Below are positions 1 to 11,900 of a stretch of DNA of 64,000 nucleotides, one piece after another. The DNA comes from Heliopora coerulea (Eukaryota > Cnidaria > Anthozoa > Scleralcyonacea > Helioporidae). Below the pieces are notes generated by a model. That model was given only the letters and a program-made list of their open reading frames with translations. It searched no databases and was not told the origin of the DNA. The translations under genes were made by a program, and so were the position numbers. Location of the stretch: contig JASJOG010000054.1 of assembly GCA_030142905.1 (NCBI GenBank), positions 248,001 to 312,000 on the forward strand, given 5' to 3'. Position 1 is the first letter of the stretch, and the number at the start of each line of letters is the position of its first letter.

Positions 1-141
1 CTAAGTGACCGTATTGGTAATTGAAAAGGTAAAATAAATTACAGTCGAGGGTCTGTCATAAAAATTTGGCCTTGCCCCCCCCCCCCCACAGTCTTAATCC
101 GGCCGTGCGGTAATCTTTTTTTTTTGTTTGTTTCATACTAG

Positions 142-473
142 ATGAGGTTAAATTGAAGAATCGCTTAAGAACTGTCCAGAAACTGAAGCAGGAGTGGCTG
201 CAAGAAATGCAGGGATGGCAGAAGGAATTAACCAGAAAGTTGGGTAATTTGAGATGCAAACATCGCAAACAATTGAAACAATGGATGAAGCTTAAGAAGT
301 CCCTTGAAAGGCGTTCTAGCGAGGACATCTTCATTTTTAGTAGTTCGTTTGTCAGATACGATGAAGCACACATGTCACCTTTATTACAACTGAGAAAAGT
401 AATGGAAAACAATAATTCAGAAACTTCATTGCGTAACCACAAGAGGGGATCACGTCTGGAGACCATTGTCTAA
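142..473 (+). CDS. Terminal coding exon of an unidentified upstream gene (5' part outside window)
   Basis: An open frame runs from a good acceptor (T-rich tract then CATACTAG, ending at 141) to a TAA stop at 471-473, about 110 codons. The first two exon bases complete a split codon, so the preceding exon, left of the window, ends in phase 1. The protein is very basic and helix-prone, with a charged stretch around residues 3-55 (KLKNRLRTVQKLKQEW, then KHRKQLKQWMKLKKSLERR) suggesting a coiled coil or nucleic-acid-binding tail. No domain is recognised. It could be a chance frame, but the acceptor, the absence of internal stops and the compositional bias favour a real exon. Transcription is toward BBS9, whose start lies 2.4 kb downstream. 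Confidence 0.4.
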
Positions 474-619
474 CTCTTACTTACCCAATCAAGAATCACC
501 TAACAGAGATTAAGACTTCAGACTAACGCGAACGTAAACTGACTAGGTTTAAAGGCAAAACACGCGACTGTACAAAACAACGTTAGTCGAAGTTGCACAA
601 GTAACAGGTGATCAATCTA

Positions 620-1215
620 TGTTGCCGTTACAGTTGCCGTGCATGTGTTCCAGTTGCATTATAGCCAAGTTTGATATACAGTTACAGTTGCTACAACAGT
701 CGATGTCACTGTTACTGTTCCCTTTGCAGTTGGTATTGCTGTTGCTATTGCTGTTGCTATTGCTGTTGCTATTGCTGTTACAGTTGCTGTTACAGTTGCT
801 GTTACAGTTGCTGTTACAGTTGATGTTACAGATAGAGACAGTCAGAGCAACAGTTGCAGTTACAGTTACACAGTTACCGTTACACTGTTACAGTTACAAT
901 CAGTGAAAGTTACACTGTTTCAGTTGCAGTTACTCTGTTAAAGTTACACTGTTACAGTTACAATTACAGCTACAGTTACAGCCACGGTTAGAATCTCAGT
1001 TAAAGCTTCCGTCACAATTACAGTTACACTGTTAAAGTTGCAGTTTCAATTACCTCTACAGTTACAAAATTACAGTTACAATTACACTGTTGCAATTCCA
1101 GTTACAATTACCGTCACTGTTATTGTTACAATTGCAATTAAATTTACCCAGGTACAGTTACAGCTACAGTTGCGGTTACTGTTATAAAGTTGCAATTACA
1201 GTTAAAGTTACATAA
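620..1215. repeat. Degenerate CAGTTA/CAGTTG hexamer minisatellite
   Basis: About 600 bases made mostly of the hexamer family (T/G)(T/A)ACAGT, e.g. repeated GTTACAGTTGCT units near 770-830, decaying into CAGTTACA and ACTGTTA variants to 1210. A purer (TTGCTG/TTGCTA) block lies at 725-780. The long leucine-rich frame across it is a by-product of the repeat and not a gene. Confidence 0.85.
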
Positions 1216-2864
1216 GAAACGTATTACTGAATCGCACCAACTGAATAGTGGAACAAAAAAATATAATCTGGAATGTGTAGATATGGTGTTTTACTGTAAA
1301 GACTTTCGGCTTGTGGCTACATCCCAACTAAGTATGAAACAGCAGCTCACAAAGTCGCCGAAAGATTGATCATTTTCATTCATTTCAGTATGTTCGACAA
1401 ATTTACGTAAAAGCACTATGCATCAACATAAGTTAACGTACATTAATAAAGATCCGTAAAGTCGGCTAAACTACTTTATGATACAAATTTAACTTCGTAA
1501 GTGGATAAAAATATTAAACTTTGATTTAAAAAGATGCTTATGTAAAAAAGATGCTTATGTAAAAAAGATGCTAAAAAGAGCGATGTTTATGGACGACCAA
1601 TGTGGGTTATTTTTGCAATTCTTCTGCGAGGTCGCGAAGTGAGAAGTGTTGTGTACCCATACCCCTGTCATATTCTGTTTTTCTATCTTTGGATAAATTT
1701 AAAGAAATCTCGCGTGCAAGATCTTTTTCGCGTATTGTCTCTTGTTGAGGCTCGCACACATTCGACAAGTAACCTGACGCAGTAACCGTACAACATAATG
1801 CTTGAAAATTCGCTCATATTATTTTCTTTCACACTGAACGTGTTACACCAACGTATCCTACGTATACTAGTCTTTATACAAAACTCAACTGAGTTGAATT
1901 ACATATTTTTAAGCGACGTTTTCTGCCTGAATGGAAGTTCCTCGGTTTCCATTCTCGCTGTTGTCCAATATCTGCTTTCCACTTTTATTTTATTCTACAG
2001 GAAGGAAATTTAGCAGCAGCTCGTGCTTCAAAACAACTTCCTTTTGCGGCGTTCATGGTTAAGTCGCATGCGTTCTGCAACTCTTAGATGTTACTAATGG
2101 CTATCTTTCTTCAGTTAGTCAAAATAACCTTTGCCCCTGGTTCATTGATTCATGAGGAAGCTTGAGAAGTGTTACTATTGCTCGCGCCTTCATTTAAAAT
2201 TGTATCACAGCCTTCAAGGCAATTTTTGTGTGCTTTTTCCCAAATATCCTTGATATTTTAGCTTACATATAGTGAAATCATTTCTTTGATAGCTGTGATA
2301 TGTGTGACCAACCTTATTGAAGTTACCACATAAACAGGAACCGAGTACCTCCAAAATTTGATGCCGCTGAAAATTTACAAAAACACCTTTTCAATAATGG
2401 ACTGCATCTCGCTTGAAAGGGATGATTTCCACTGGATAAGTTCTCAACCTCACATGGTTGGGTTCCAACGGGCATGTTCGTGAATCAACGAACTTAACTA
2501 TTTTGGTCAAGTAAATTTGGCCAAACAGAAGTGGGTGGGTAAAAATAACATAGAAAAGCAGACCGAAGAATTGAAGAAAACCGTGTTCTCAAACAAATCT
2601 TTTAAATCATACATTTAAAAAATCATTTTGTGTAACATGCAACTATTTATGGTTTCGTTTTTTTTATATTGTTGGGTATCACGCTGTTTCGGTTAGATTT
2701 GCGGCCAGGTGCTGTTGATTGGTGTGATTACACATAATTATGTTACTTAAAGTAAACCCTCGAACTGCACTTACAAGTATCGCGGGCGCGTGCTTGTTAC
2801 CAATGGCGCCGAAAACAAGTACACAAAATCTGATGTGAAAATGAAAGATTGAATAAACGACACT
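1216..2864. other. Intergenic stretch 5' of BBS9
   Basis: No gene is seen. It contains an 18-base direct repeat (AAAAAAGATGCTTATGT, about 1530-1576, two and a half copies) and ordinary AT-rich DNA. The last 150 bases before the BBS9 start codon are more CpG-rich (CGCGGGCGCG at 2781-2790), as expected for a promoter-proximal region. Confidence 0.6.
2796..2810. promoter_or_regulatory. Candidate RFX X-box upstream of BBS9
   Basis: GTTACC AAT GGCGCC lies 55 bases upstream of the BBS9 ATG. The left half matches the X-box half-site GTNRCC fully; the right half matches RGYAAC at four of six positions. RFX factors drive many ciliary genes including BBS genes, and X-boxes usually sit within about 150 bases of the start, so the position is right although the site is imperfect. 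Confidence 0.35.
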
Positions 2865-2976
2865 ATGTCTCTGTTTAAAGCCAGAGATTGGTGGTCAACT
2901 TGGGCTGGAAACGGTGAAGACTTTGATTTAGGATGTTTGTGTGTTGCTAATATTGATAACAGCCCGACGCCATCAG
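2865..2976 (+). CDS. BBS9: BBS9 exon 1
   Basis: The ATG at 2865 has A at -3 and opens [10 protein letters not shown], the diagnostic BBS9 N-terminus. It encodes residues 1-37 and ends in phase 1 at donor CAG|GTACAA. Confidence 0.95.
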
Positions 2977-5900
2977 GTACAATAAGTAAACATGCTTTGT
3001 TCTTTCTAAGTTATATTCCCTCGTTGTAAGCGTACATTATAGTTCTGGTCAATTAGCGTGAATCGATAGCATAAAAATTTCTTTATGTGTTTATTAGAAC
3101 TCTTGTTTGTTTATTTTTTAAGTTTTACGCTGGATTAAATCATTTTCTTAAATTATTCTCTCATAACTCCAGCTGGTATTACACGTGATTTGTCAATTTG
3201 TGATTGCATATCAATTTGAATGACTTTTTCATCAATTGTTTTAACGAAAATCAGGCAGCATTGTATGTCATATTCATAGCAAGCTTGCATATGTTGCCAT
3301 AGTTATAAAAAGTGATGTAGTTGTGATGTCATGATTCAGAGTTTCATCATAAATCTGAAGCATCATGTAAATTTACTGATTTTTCATGTTGTTTAAAAAC
3401 AATCTTACCATTAAACTGCCTTTTCCCATTAAAAAAAAAGATTTTGAAAAGAAAAATTAGATGAAACAAAACTTTAATAATTTTGCATTTGATCTTATAA
3501 AATTACCATTATAACTTTTTGTATGTTGCATATTTTTTGCTGTTTTTTTTTTGGCCAACAAAGCCAGTGAAATGTACAAAGAAGTCATGAAATTTCAAAT
3601 CAGGTATACCTCGATGATTTTCTGAGATATGAACCGTCAAAGTTTGTGAACATGTTTTCACCTCCTCAATCTGTATTAGGGGAGAATTAGTAATATTTAT
3701 CTGATGATGGTTATAGAATTTAATTTTAATGGTTTAATAAACCCAGAAACATGTATTGGCTAAAAATTAGAGTAAAGGAAAGAGTTATATCTACAAGGTC
3801 TTACAGAATGGGACTACTGTTCAATTGTTGGTATTATTAATGAAAAAAAAATCCCTCAGACACCCAACTATACTCACAGCTTATCTTTCTACTCATTATA
3901 GATAAGATAATCATAGGGAGTTACTATGGTATTCTTCGTATTTTCATGCCACGTACAGCAGAATTCAAGCCAGAAGATCTCATGCTGGAGATGCGACTTA
4001 CTCAACCAATCCTTCAAGTGGAAGCTGGGTATTTTGTCTCGTATGTAAACTTCTATTTATTTTATCAGACACCTCTTGGGAAAACATAGTATAGATTAAA
4101 TGTTCCATAGACTGCCATAATGTGTAACTACATCAAAAATGGAATCAGAGAAAGACATGTGCATCCCAGCTATAAGTACATTAACCAATAAAGGGACAGA
4201 TATCCCACTCTACTGAATAAGATCATTGAGTATTGACCAGAAAAAAAAATTCTAGGTGGAGTGTGGTAGAGAAAAGACTTAACTAAGCTTGCTTTGTACA
4301 ATTATGATATTTTCATAATTGTCTGCCTCTGAAACAAATCAAAACCTGTATTTTGTTGATATGAACATACAGAGGTTTTGTGCTCTGGAATAAAACAAGT
4401 TTAAGCTAGGGAAAGATGTTAATTAAAGGCAGTTTAAGTCTAATTTCCCTTAAGCTAAGATTTTTTTTACTGTAATACATTCACCCTTCAGCTCCTGTTA
4501 ACTCAAATCTATCTTATGACAATTGTCAACAATCACCAATTGAACTACAACAATTACAACTGCAATGTAAACAGAAACAAGAGTTTAAGGTGGTCTGTGA
4601 TCAGAAAACCTTTTACTGGTCCACTGGCATTACACACATCAAAAACTTGATCATTCAGTTGGTGAAGGAAGTGCTGTTCTGAAAATATGCTGGAACACTG
4701 AACTCTTTAACCACTTATTGTATAAATTTAATGAGTTTTAACCAGATTCTGAGAAAATTGGTAGTTAAAAGGGTCAAAGCTTTCCAATTTTTTGATACAA
4801 TACATAATGTGCACAAGTCCATGTGGCAAATGCCCCCTCATAATATTTGGTGGGTAAGTCAGAAAAATGGCTAAGGGAATCCACTCAGATCAAATCATCC
4901 ATTATAACGACCAGGTAAAAAATATAATAAATTCACTAATACATATAAATACTTCTTAACCAAGAGCAACGTCCACATGGGAACGTATTTGCCTGAGGTT
5001 ATCATAAAGATTGAGGGATGAATGACAGAGGTATATTCCAACACAGTGTCACCCCTGAAAAGATGAATAGCATCAACTGAAAAAATCTGGCCAAATAGAT
5101 GAATATCATCTAGTATCTTCAGGAAACTCAGAATAGGATTAGGATTAGGACTAGGGTCAGGGTTAGGGTTAGGATTAGGATTAGGATTAGGGTTAAGGTT
5201 AGGATTAAGGCTAAGGTTAGGATTAAGGCTAAGGTTAGGATTAAAACTAAGGTTAGGGTTAGGGTTAGGATTAGGATTAGGGTTAAGGTTAGGATTAAGG
5301 TTAAGGTTAGGGTTAGGATTAGGGTTAAGGTTAGGGTTAAGGTTAGGATTAGAATTAGGGTTAGGATCAGGGTTAAGGTTAGGATTAGGGTTAAGGTTAG
5401 GATTAAGGCTAAGGTTAGGGTTAGGATTAGGGTTAAGGTTAGGGTTAAGGTTAGGATTAGAATTAGGGTTAGGATTAGGGTTAGGATTAGAATTAGGGTT
5501 AGGGTTAGGATTAGGGTTAGGATTAGAATTAGGGTTAGGATTAGGGTTAGGATTAGAATTAGGGTTAGGATTAGAATTAGGGTTAGGATTAGAATTAGGG
5601 TTAGGATTAGGATTAAGGTTAGGATTAAGGCTAAGGTTAGGGTTAGGATTAGGGTTAGGATTAGAATTAGGGTTAGGATTAGGATTAAGGTTAGGATTAG
5701 AATTAAGGTTAGGATTAAGGGTTAGGATTAGGAATTAAGGGTTAGGATTAGGGTTAGGATTAGGAATTAGGGTTAGGATTAGGATTAGGGATTAAGGTTA
5801 GGATTAAGGCTTAGGGTTAGGATTAGAAGTTAGGGTTAGGATTAGAATTAGGGTTAGGATTAGGGTTAGGATTAGAATTAGGGTTAAGGTTAGGATTAGG

Positions 5901-8900
5901 ATTAAGGTTAGGATTAGGGTTAGCATTAGGGTTAGGGTAAGGGTTAGGATTAGGATTGAGTTTCCAAACAAATAACTTGCCTCTTCAGTGACAGTAAACC
6001 TATGCCTACCCCAATTTAACCACCCCCCTACAGCCCTTGTAGCTGCCTCAATTAAAACTAGAAAAAAATCCCCTAACACCTAACTATTTATATTGTAATG
6101 TGAATTTCATAGAAACCTTTTTTATTTTATTTACTTGAACTATTTTTCCCATGGTTGTGGGTGCATACTACCCCTCTCACCCTCCCCATAACCATGCGCC
6201 ATAAATATTGATGAAAATTTCTGTATCTCCTTTAGTGGAAGTGATGAACTTCATTTAGGAGTTCTTCATCCGCGAAAGTTTGCTGTGTATGGAGTTTCAG
6301 GTATGGTTTTGTGTCCACCATGTAAGTCCAGGTATATTGGTGGGGTAAAAACATCGTTTTAAAACGTAATAGTAGAACGCATATTACAAGATCTATTTTT
6401 CAAGACAAATTTGTTGTATTCTAGCAATATCTGGTGCTGTGGAACATGGAAAACATTTTACTTTAAAACTTGTTTACCAACACATCCTGGAGCGGACTTC
6501 TTATTCATTTACGTATGGACCATTTGGGGGTGTAAAAGGTGGGGTTACTAAATGTTCTTCACGATTTGATAGCTTGGTGTGTAAGTCTTAAATGCGGATG
6601 CTCCTCAACCAGTTAGACTCAGAAAAGTTCTTGAGCCACAAACGGGGATCAAATCCGTGACCTTGTGATCGCTGGGGAGATGCTCTAACTTAGGGAGCTT
6701 CTTAAAAAATTTAAAACGGCACCGAGTCTTTATTGCCAGAATTGATGAACGGTGGCATTTTGTGTGAAAAGCAGGGAATGAATAACAACAGACATTGAAG
6801 TGTGCTTCATCCAAACCCTGATAGTGGCCGTTTCTACCGTTTCCGTAAGGCAAAATTTGATGCCATGAGACCGGTAACAGATAAAAGATATATAGTTAGC
6901 GCTGCTCCCATCGGTTCATATCCGTAATCGATCGATCGCTGTCAACAATCGATTAATATCGATTAATCGTATTAAATAAATTAAATCATGACACGTCCAC
7001 AGTGGCTTGTCCCTTCAAAGAAAGGGGTGTGTTTTAATGTTTTTAAAGTTTCGAAATTTTTCAGTCGAAAAACTCAAGAAAAAAACGTATATAATATAAT
7101 TATATAAACACAGAGAAATAGTCTAAATAAAGAAATATGCACTTTGACTGTCTACATATTGTTTTAGTTTAAAAATAACCGTGCATCAACCACGGCTGGC
7201 TTAAGTGCTGCACGCTTCTTTGACCACAATTGACTGCAATGAGAGCGCTAGAATGCTATCTCTTCGCATTTTTTTAATTGCAGAAAGAAAGTTCAGGTGA
7301 ATATCATGCTGTGCGTGGTCGTTGTCGATGATCCAAAGAACAATGAAATCGATTAATCGGGAGCAGCATACTCTACTTGTTGAGCTATCGAGCCCACAGG
7401 GATGGGAGGCGTTATATATATGGCGAGAATATCTCTTGCGCTTAAGTTGGATAAAAAATAGCATTCAGTCCCTGTGCACTCGATAGCTCAACAGGTAGAA
7501 CGGCGGGCCGGTATCCCGAAGGTGCGAGTTCAAATCCTGCTCGAATCAACATTTTTCAGTTGACTTCGGTAGTGTCAGATTATCATGGAAAAATTTCTGT
7601 TCAAGTGAAACCAAAGTAAACATGTTTAAGAGTAACTTACTGACGTTTCGTCGCCAGACTTGCGACATCTTCAGAGTAACAAATGAATACGACGAAACAT
7701 CAGTAAATTATTCTTAAACATGTCTACTTTGTTTCAACTTTATTGTTGAGAGATGTCTCTTTCTGTAAGATTTTGAGCTGGGCACTTATTTTCATACTAC
7801 GACTTCGCTTTCCACCTGGTAAATCACTGCTCACTTGTTTGAAGATATTTTAGTGACACAATGGCCTGCATTTTCTGTCAGTTTCTTTGAGCTCAATTCT
7901 CGTTTCTTTCTTTTTTAATTCAGGGAAGGATTTTGTAAGCATTCTCTCCATGGATGGAATGCTATCGTTTTTTGAACAGGAAACCTTTGCTTTTGGTAGA
8001 TTTCTTCCCGGCTTCTTGCTTCCTAGTCCCGTTAGATATGTTGCCAAAACAGATGCCTTCGTGACTTGCAGTTCGTCAAGGGTGGTGGAGTGTTACAGGT
8101 AAGCAATAAAGCAAATTTTTATGGTGCGATGAGGCCATTATTTTAGGATTAATATTCATATTTCATCATCCTCAATATTTTATTTTCCTGTAGTTTTTGA
8201 ACATCGAGAATTTTCTTATGAAAGCTTACTTTCTAATACACACATACACAGACACACACATATCAATAATATATCAATTTAATATATTTTCTGTGACTGT
8301 GGATGGGTTCCTTCTTGTTCATTCAGGTATCAGACGCTTGCTTCTGCTACAGATGCTGAAACCAAAGAGAATAGTGAACACAAAAAAGTTTCTGGAAAGC
8401 GATTAACTGTAAGAATTCCTTCGAGATAACTGTCAGGATATGGCTACAATATTAGAAGAACTGTCAACTTACGGCTAAAATCGTTTTTTGATAAGAGGAC
8501 TAAAAGGTTCTTCCTAACTATCGCAAGATGACGACATTACCAATATGATGAAAACGAATGAAATGAGAGAAGTTTTTATAACCAAATAATGCTATTAAAA
8601 AGATAATAATGTAAACAATAATAATGAAAGTAGAAGCTATTTAAAAACCCGACGTATCGGTAGACTGTACTACCTTCTTCAGAAGTGAAACGTAAGAACT
8701 GTAGATATTAAAGTAACAAAGATAGTATTCAGTTAATAATAATGTTAAAAATTGTTTGAGCTGAGTGTACAGTAACTTTGTTTTCCGTACACACATCAGA
8801 CAACTCGATAAGCAGTGTGATCATTCACTGGTCGTTTACTAAAAGACGATTAAAAGTCTGGTTATCTTTTTTATTCTCAGCCGGACTGGACGTTTAACAT

Positions 8901-11900
8901 TGGAGAAAATGCTGTAAACATTGTGGTTGGCAATTTTAGTAATATGTCAGCAATATTCGTTCTAGGTATGTATGCATCTCTTAGTTGTACCAATTGCACT
9001 GCATGAATTGACATACGTTATTTGAAATCAAATGCTCAATTTGCAGTGGCCCAGTACAAATAACTTTAAATAATTCTTAGAATCTTGAGTAGGAACAAAT
9101 TCTGAGATTTTCCATGACTCCGATGGTATCAAAATGTTTGAATGACCTTCATCATTGAGGATGTTTCGTTGAACTCGACATGTATACTGGAGTGATGAGG
9201 CAAGGCGAACAGAGGAATACAAACTTGGCCGATAAGAAGGCGTTTTGCCAGTCAGTTCAGGCCCCTACTCGATCAGCTGGTCATAAGTGTCATTACTGTC
9301 AGCACTTACTGAAAACCGCTGCCAAACGTTCGCGCATGCTTGAGTTTTTGAAGCCCTTATTTGTTTTTGTCGAAGAAGACTGGACCCAAATATTCACCGC
9401 TGGTTTTGAAAGTGGTGTATTAGATTTACCAGAGAGTAAATTCAGAGTATTTTAAAATGTCATCAACAAAGTCATCTACAGATTATCGGCTTTAAGTCTT
9501 CTGTAGTTTTCTTGCGCTTGAACAAAAGTCTTTAGAAGTCGTATCTCGATAAAACACAATATAATTTCCCGCGCTTTTTCCAGTTATAAGTCTGATGCTT
9601 CCAAAGCACGGGGGTATCGTTTGGCAACGATTTTCCCTTGTTCCTCAGTTGTCTTCCATATTGACAAGTTGATCAAGTAGAGGGTTGGGACTGTCAGTCC
9701 GAATAAGTCCGCCATTTTTGGCTTCTTTTTCCGCTCCAAACATTGAATCTTCGCTCCAGTATAAACAGAATTAAGTGGGGCACCTTAAACAACCTACTCA
9801 AGTCATCATGTGAGTGAAAGTTGAAGTCAGCCCAACCTATTCACGGAACTTACCCAAACTTTAATCCCACCTTCAATACACATGTTGGTCGCCACGATGG
9901 CGATGCATCTTTCATGTCTCCATGTGAATTTATTACTGAGCTTTGGACACGTTGTGAGTTATTGCGTTTTGTTTCTTCCTGTAGGCGAAAGGGCGTTTTA
10001 TTGCCTTCAGTGTAATGGTTCTTTGCTTTTTATGAAGAAATTTGAATATAACCCAAGTTGTATTTTACCCTATGCCTCACGTAAGTTCATATAAGTTGTG
10101 TTTTAATTAGAATGGCGGGTTTGGGAAGGAAATCTGGCATTTTGGGGCTGCCTGTCATGTATGGTACGAACTACAACTGTCAACTAGTATTTTACTTCAC
10201 TCCGATTGTGGGAAGGAAATTTCAACGCGAAGTTTCAAAATTTCTTTGCTAGACTGTTAATTTTAATGGAAAGGATTCGACTTCCTAAACTAGAATGGTA
10301 TCACGGTTTTAAACTCGGTTGCATTGAACAAACTTGATTCTTGATTTATATAATCAACCATTTCACGTTCATAATTATGATGATCGTTATCAAAATTAAT
10401 ATTATTATGATTATTATTTATCTTACTATTATCATTATCTTCATCATCATTATCGTTATCCCTGATGTTATAATTAACAATTACTCACCGAAGTTGAGGT
10501 GAACATTATATATCCGCACTACTCAGCAGCATTGAGTTGAATAATTGCTTTAGCATATCCTTCGTGTAATTGTTTTAGCATATATACTTTTTAAATTTTC
10601 AAAACAGCTGTACGGAACGTTGGCTTGTCGCCCGCTCGTAATTAGTAAGCAAAACATTTTGAACAGATCTTGAGTCCATTTACCGCTAAAAAGTAAAACA
10701 ATACTTATCTTTGAATGCTTAATTGCCAAATTTCGTTGCTTTTTTTTGGTATTGTGTGGCACAGTGGCTTCGTTTATTCAACACAATTTCCTTCTTCTGC
10801 AAATGAAACAAAATGGGAAGCCATCTTGCTTTGCTTGGGAGGTGAATCGTTCACTATTATTCAGCGAATTTTTAAAACATTTTTACGTAACTTAGGCTCG
10901 TCGCCCTCTCGTCATTTTTTAGCGAAACATTTGAACACAAATATCTGAGTGCAAATATCAATAAAATGTAAAAATTACGTATCTCTGAATACTTTAATGC
11001 CAATTTTTGTTAACTGTTTGGTATTGTCTGGCACGACAGATTTGTTTATTAAAAATAATTTTCTTCTTTTATAACTGAAACTAAATGGGAAGCCATCTTG
11101 TTTTGCTCCGGGGTGAATAGTGCATAATAATTCCGAGATGGAGTAACCAATGAGACTGCGCAAAAGTTACTATTTACCTGCGAAGTTTTTTCTAATGCAG
11201 GATATTCCGAGACAGACTAACGAAACAAATTGTGAAAAAAAAATACCCTATTTACTTGCTAGGTGTATGTTACTTGTTGTTTTTGTTGTTGTTGTTATTA
11301 TTATTGTTATTGTCAGTGTTCTTATTTTTCAGTCAAGGAGGAAACCATTAATCTGTTGGTTGGAACCCACAATAAAACTATGATGATATACCAAAATGTT
11401 ACCTTGGCTTGGGCGGCGCAGCTTCCTCATATTCCTGTTGATGTTAAAATGGCCAATTTCTCGTAAGTTATAATGTTATGCAAATATGTAGGGGTATTTA
11501 ACCTCAACGTTAAGGGCAACCAAACTTGTCGTCAATTTTGACACTAGGCTACATTTTAAGGTTGTTTGTGTCGTTACACTGCTAATGATAAATATGAAAA
11601 CATTTCTCGATTCTGATCGACAAAGAGCAGTGCAATTTCTAGGTAATACAGTGCAGACAAAAGGTCATAGTAACATGTACTGAATTGCCTTTTTTGGCAA
11701 TTGCCTTCGTTCTTTCGTTTTTGTTTTTTTTTTGTTTTTTGTTTTTTGGGTTTTTTTACGTTCAATTAAATCTATACAGGCTGTGATGTGTCCCCGGACA
11801 TTTTCCAAAATATACTGTTTTTGTTTGCTTCACAGGAGTATTAAGGGTATCATTGTTACCTTGGATGAAACTGGTTACATTTACTGTAGCTATCTGGGAA

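Larger units (their letters stand above)
6539..7923 (+). other. BBS9 intron 4
   Basis: A 1.4-kb intron loaded with repeats: tRNA-like heads at 6634-6710, 7362-7412 and 7476-7547, and a hammerhead-like hairpin at 7618-7730. GATCGAT/ATCGATTAAT motifs occur at 6925-6970. No gene is seen. Confidence 0.75.

Noticed and set aside
619..906. 95-codon leucine-rich frame
   Set aside because: Produced by the CAGTTA/TTGCTG minisatellite.
5141..5957. A chromosome end
   Set aside because: BBS9 exons 2 and 3 flank it and splice in phase.
5804..6079. Leu/Thr-rich frame on the - strand
   Set aside because: Translation of the telomere-like array.
9180..9455. 91-codon frame within BBS9 intron 7
   Set aside because: No recognisable domain; in-phase splicing of exons 7 and 8 excludes it from BBS9.
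11213..11235. ACGAAACAAATTGTG as a hammerhead 3' half
   Set aside because: No CUGANGA, no stem II, and no inverted repeat nearby.
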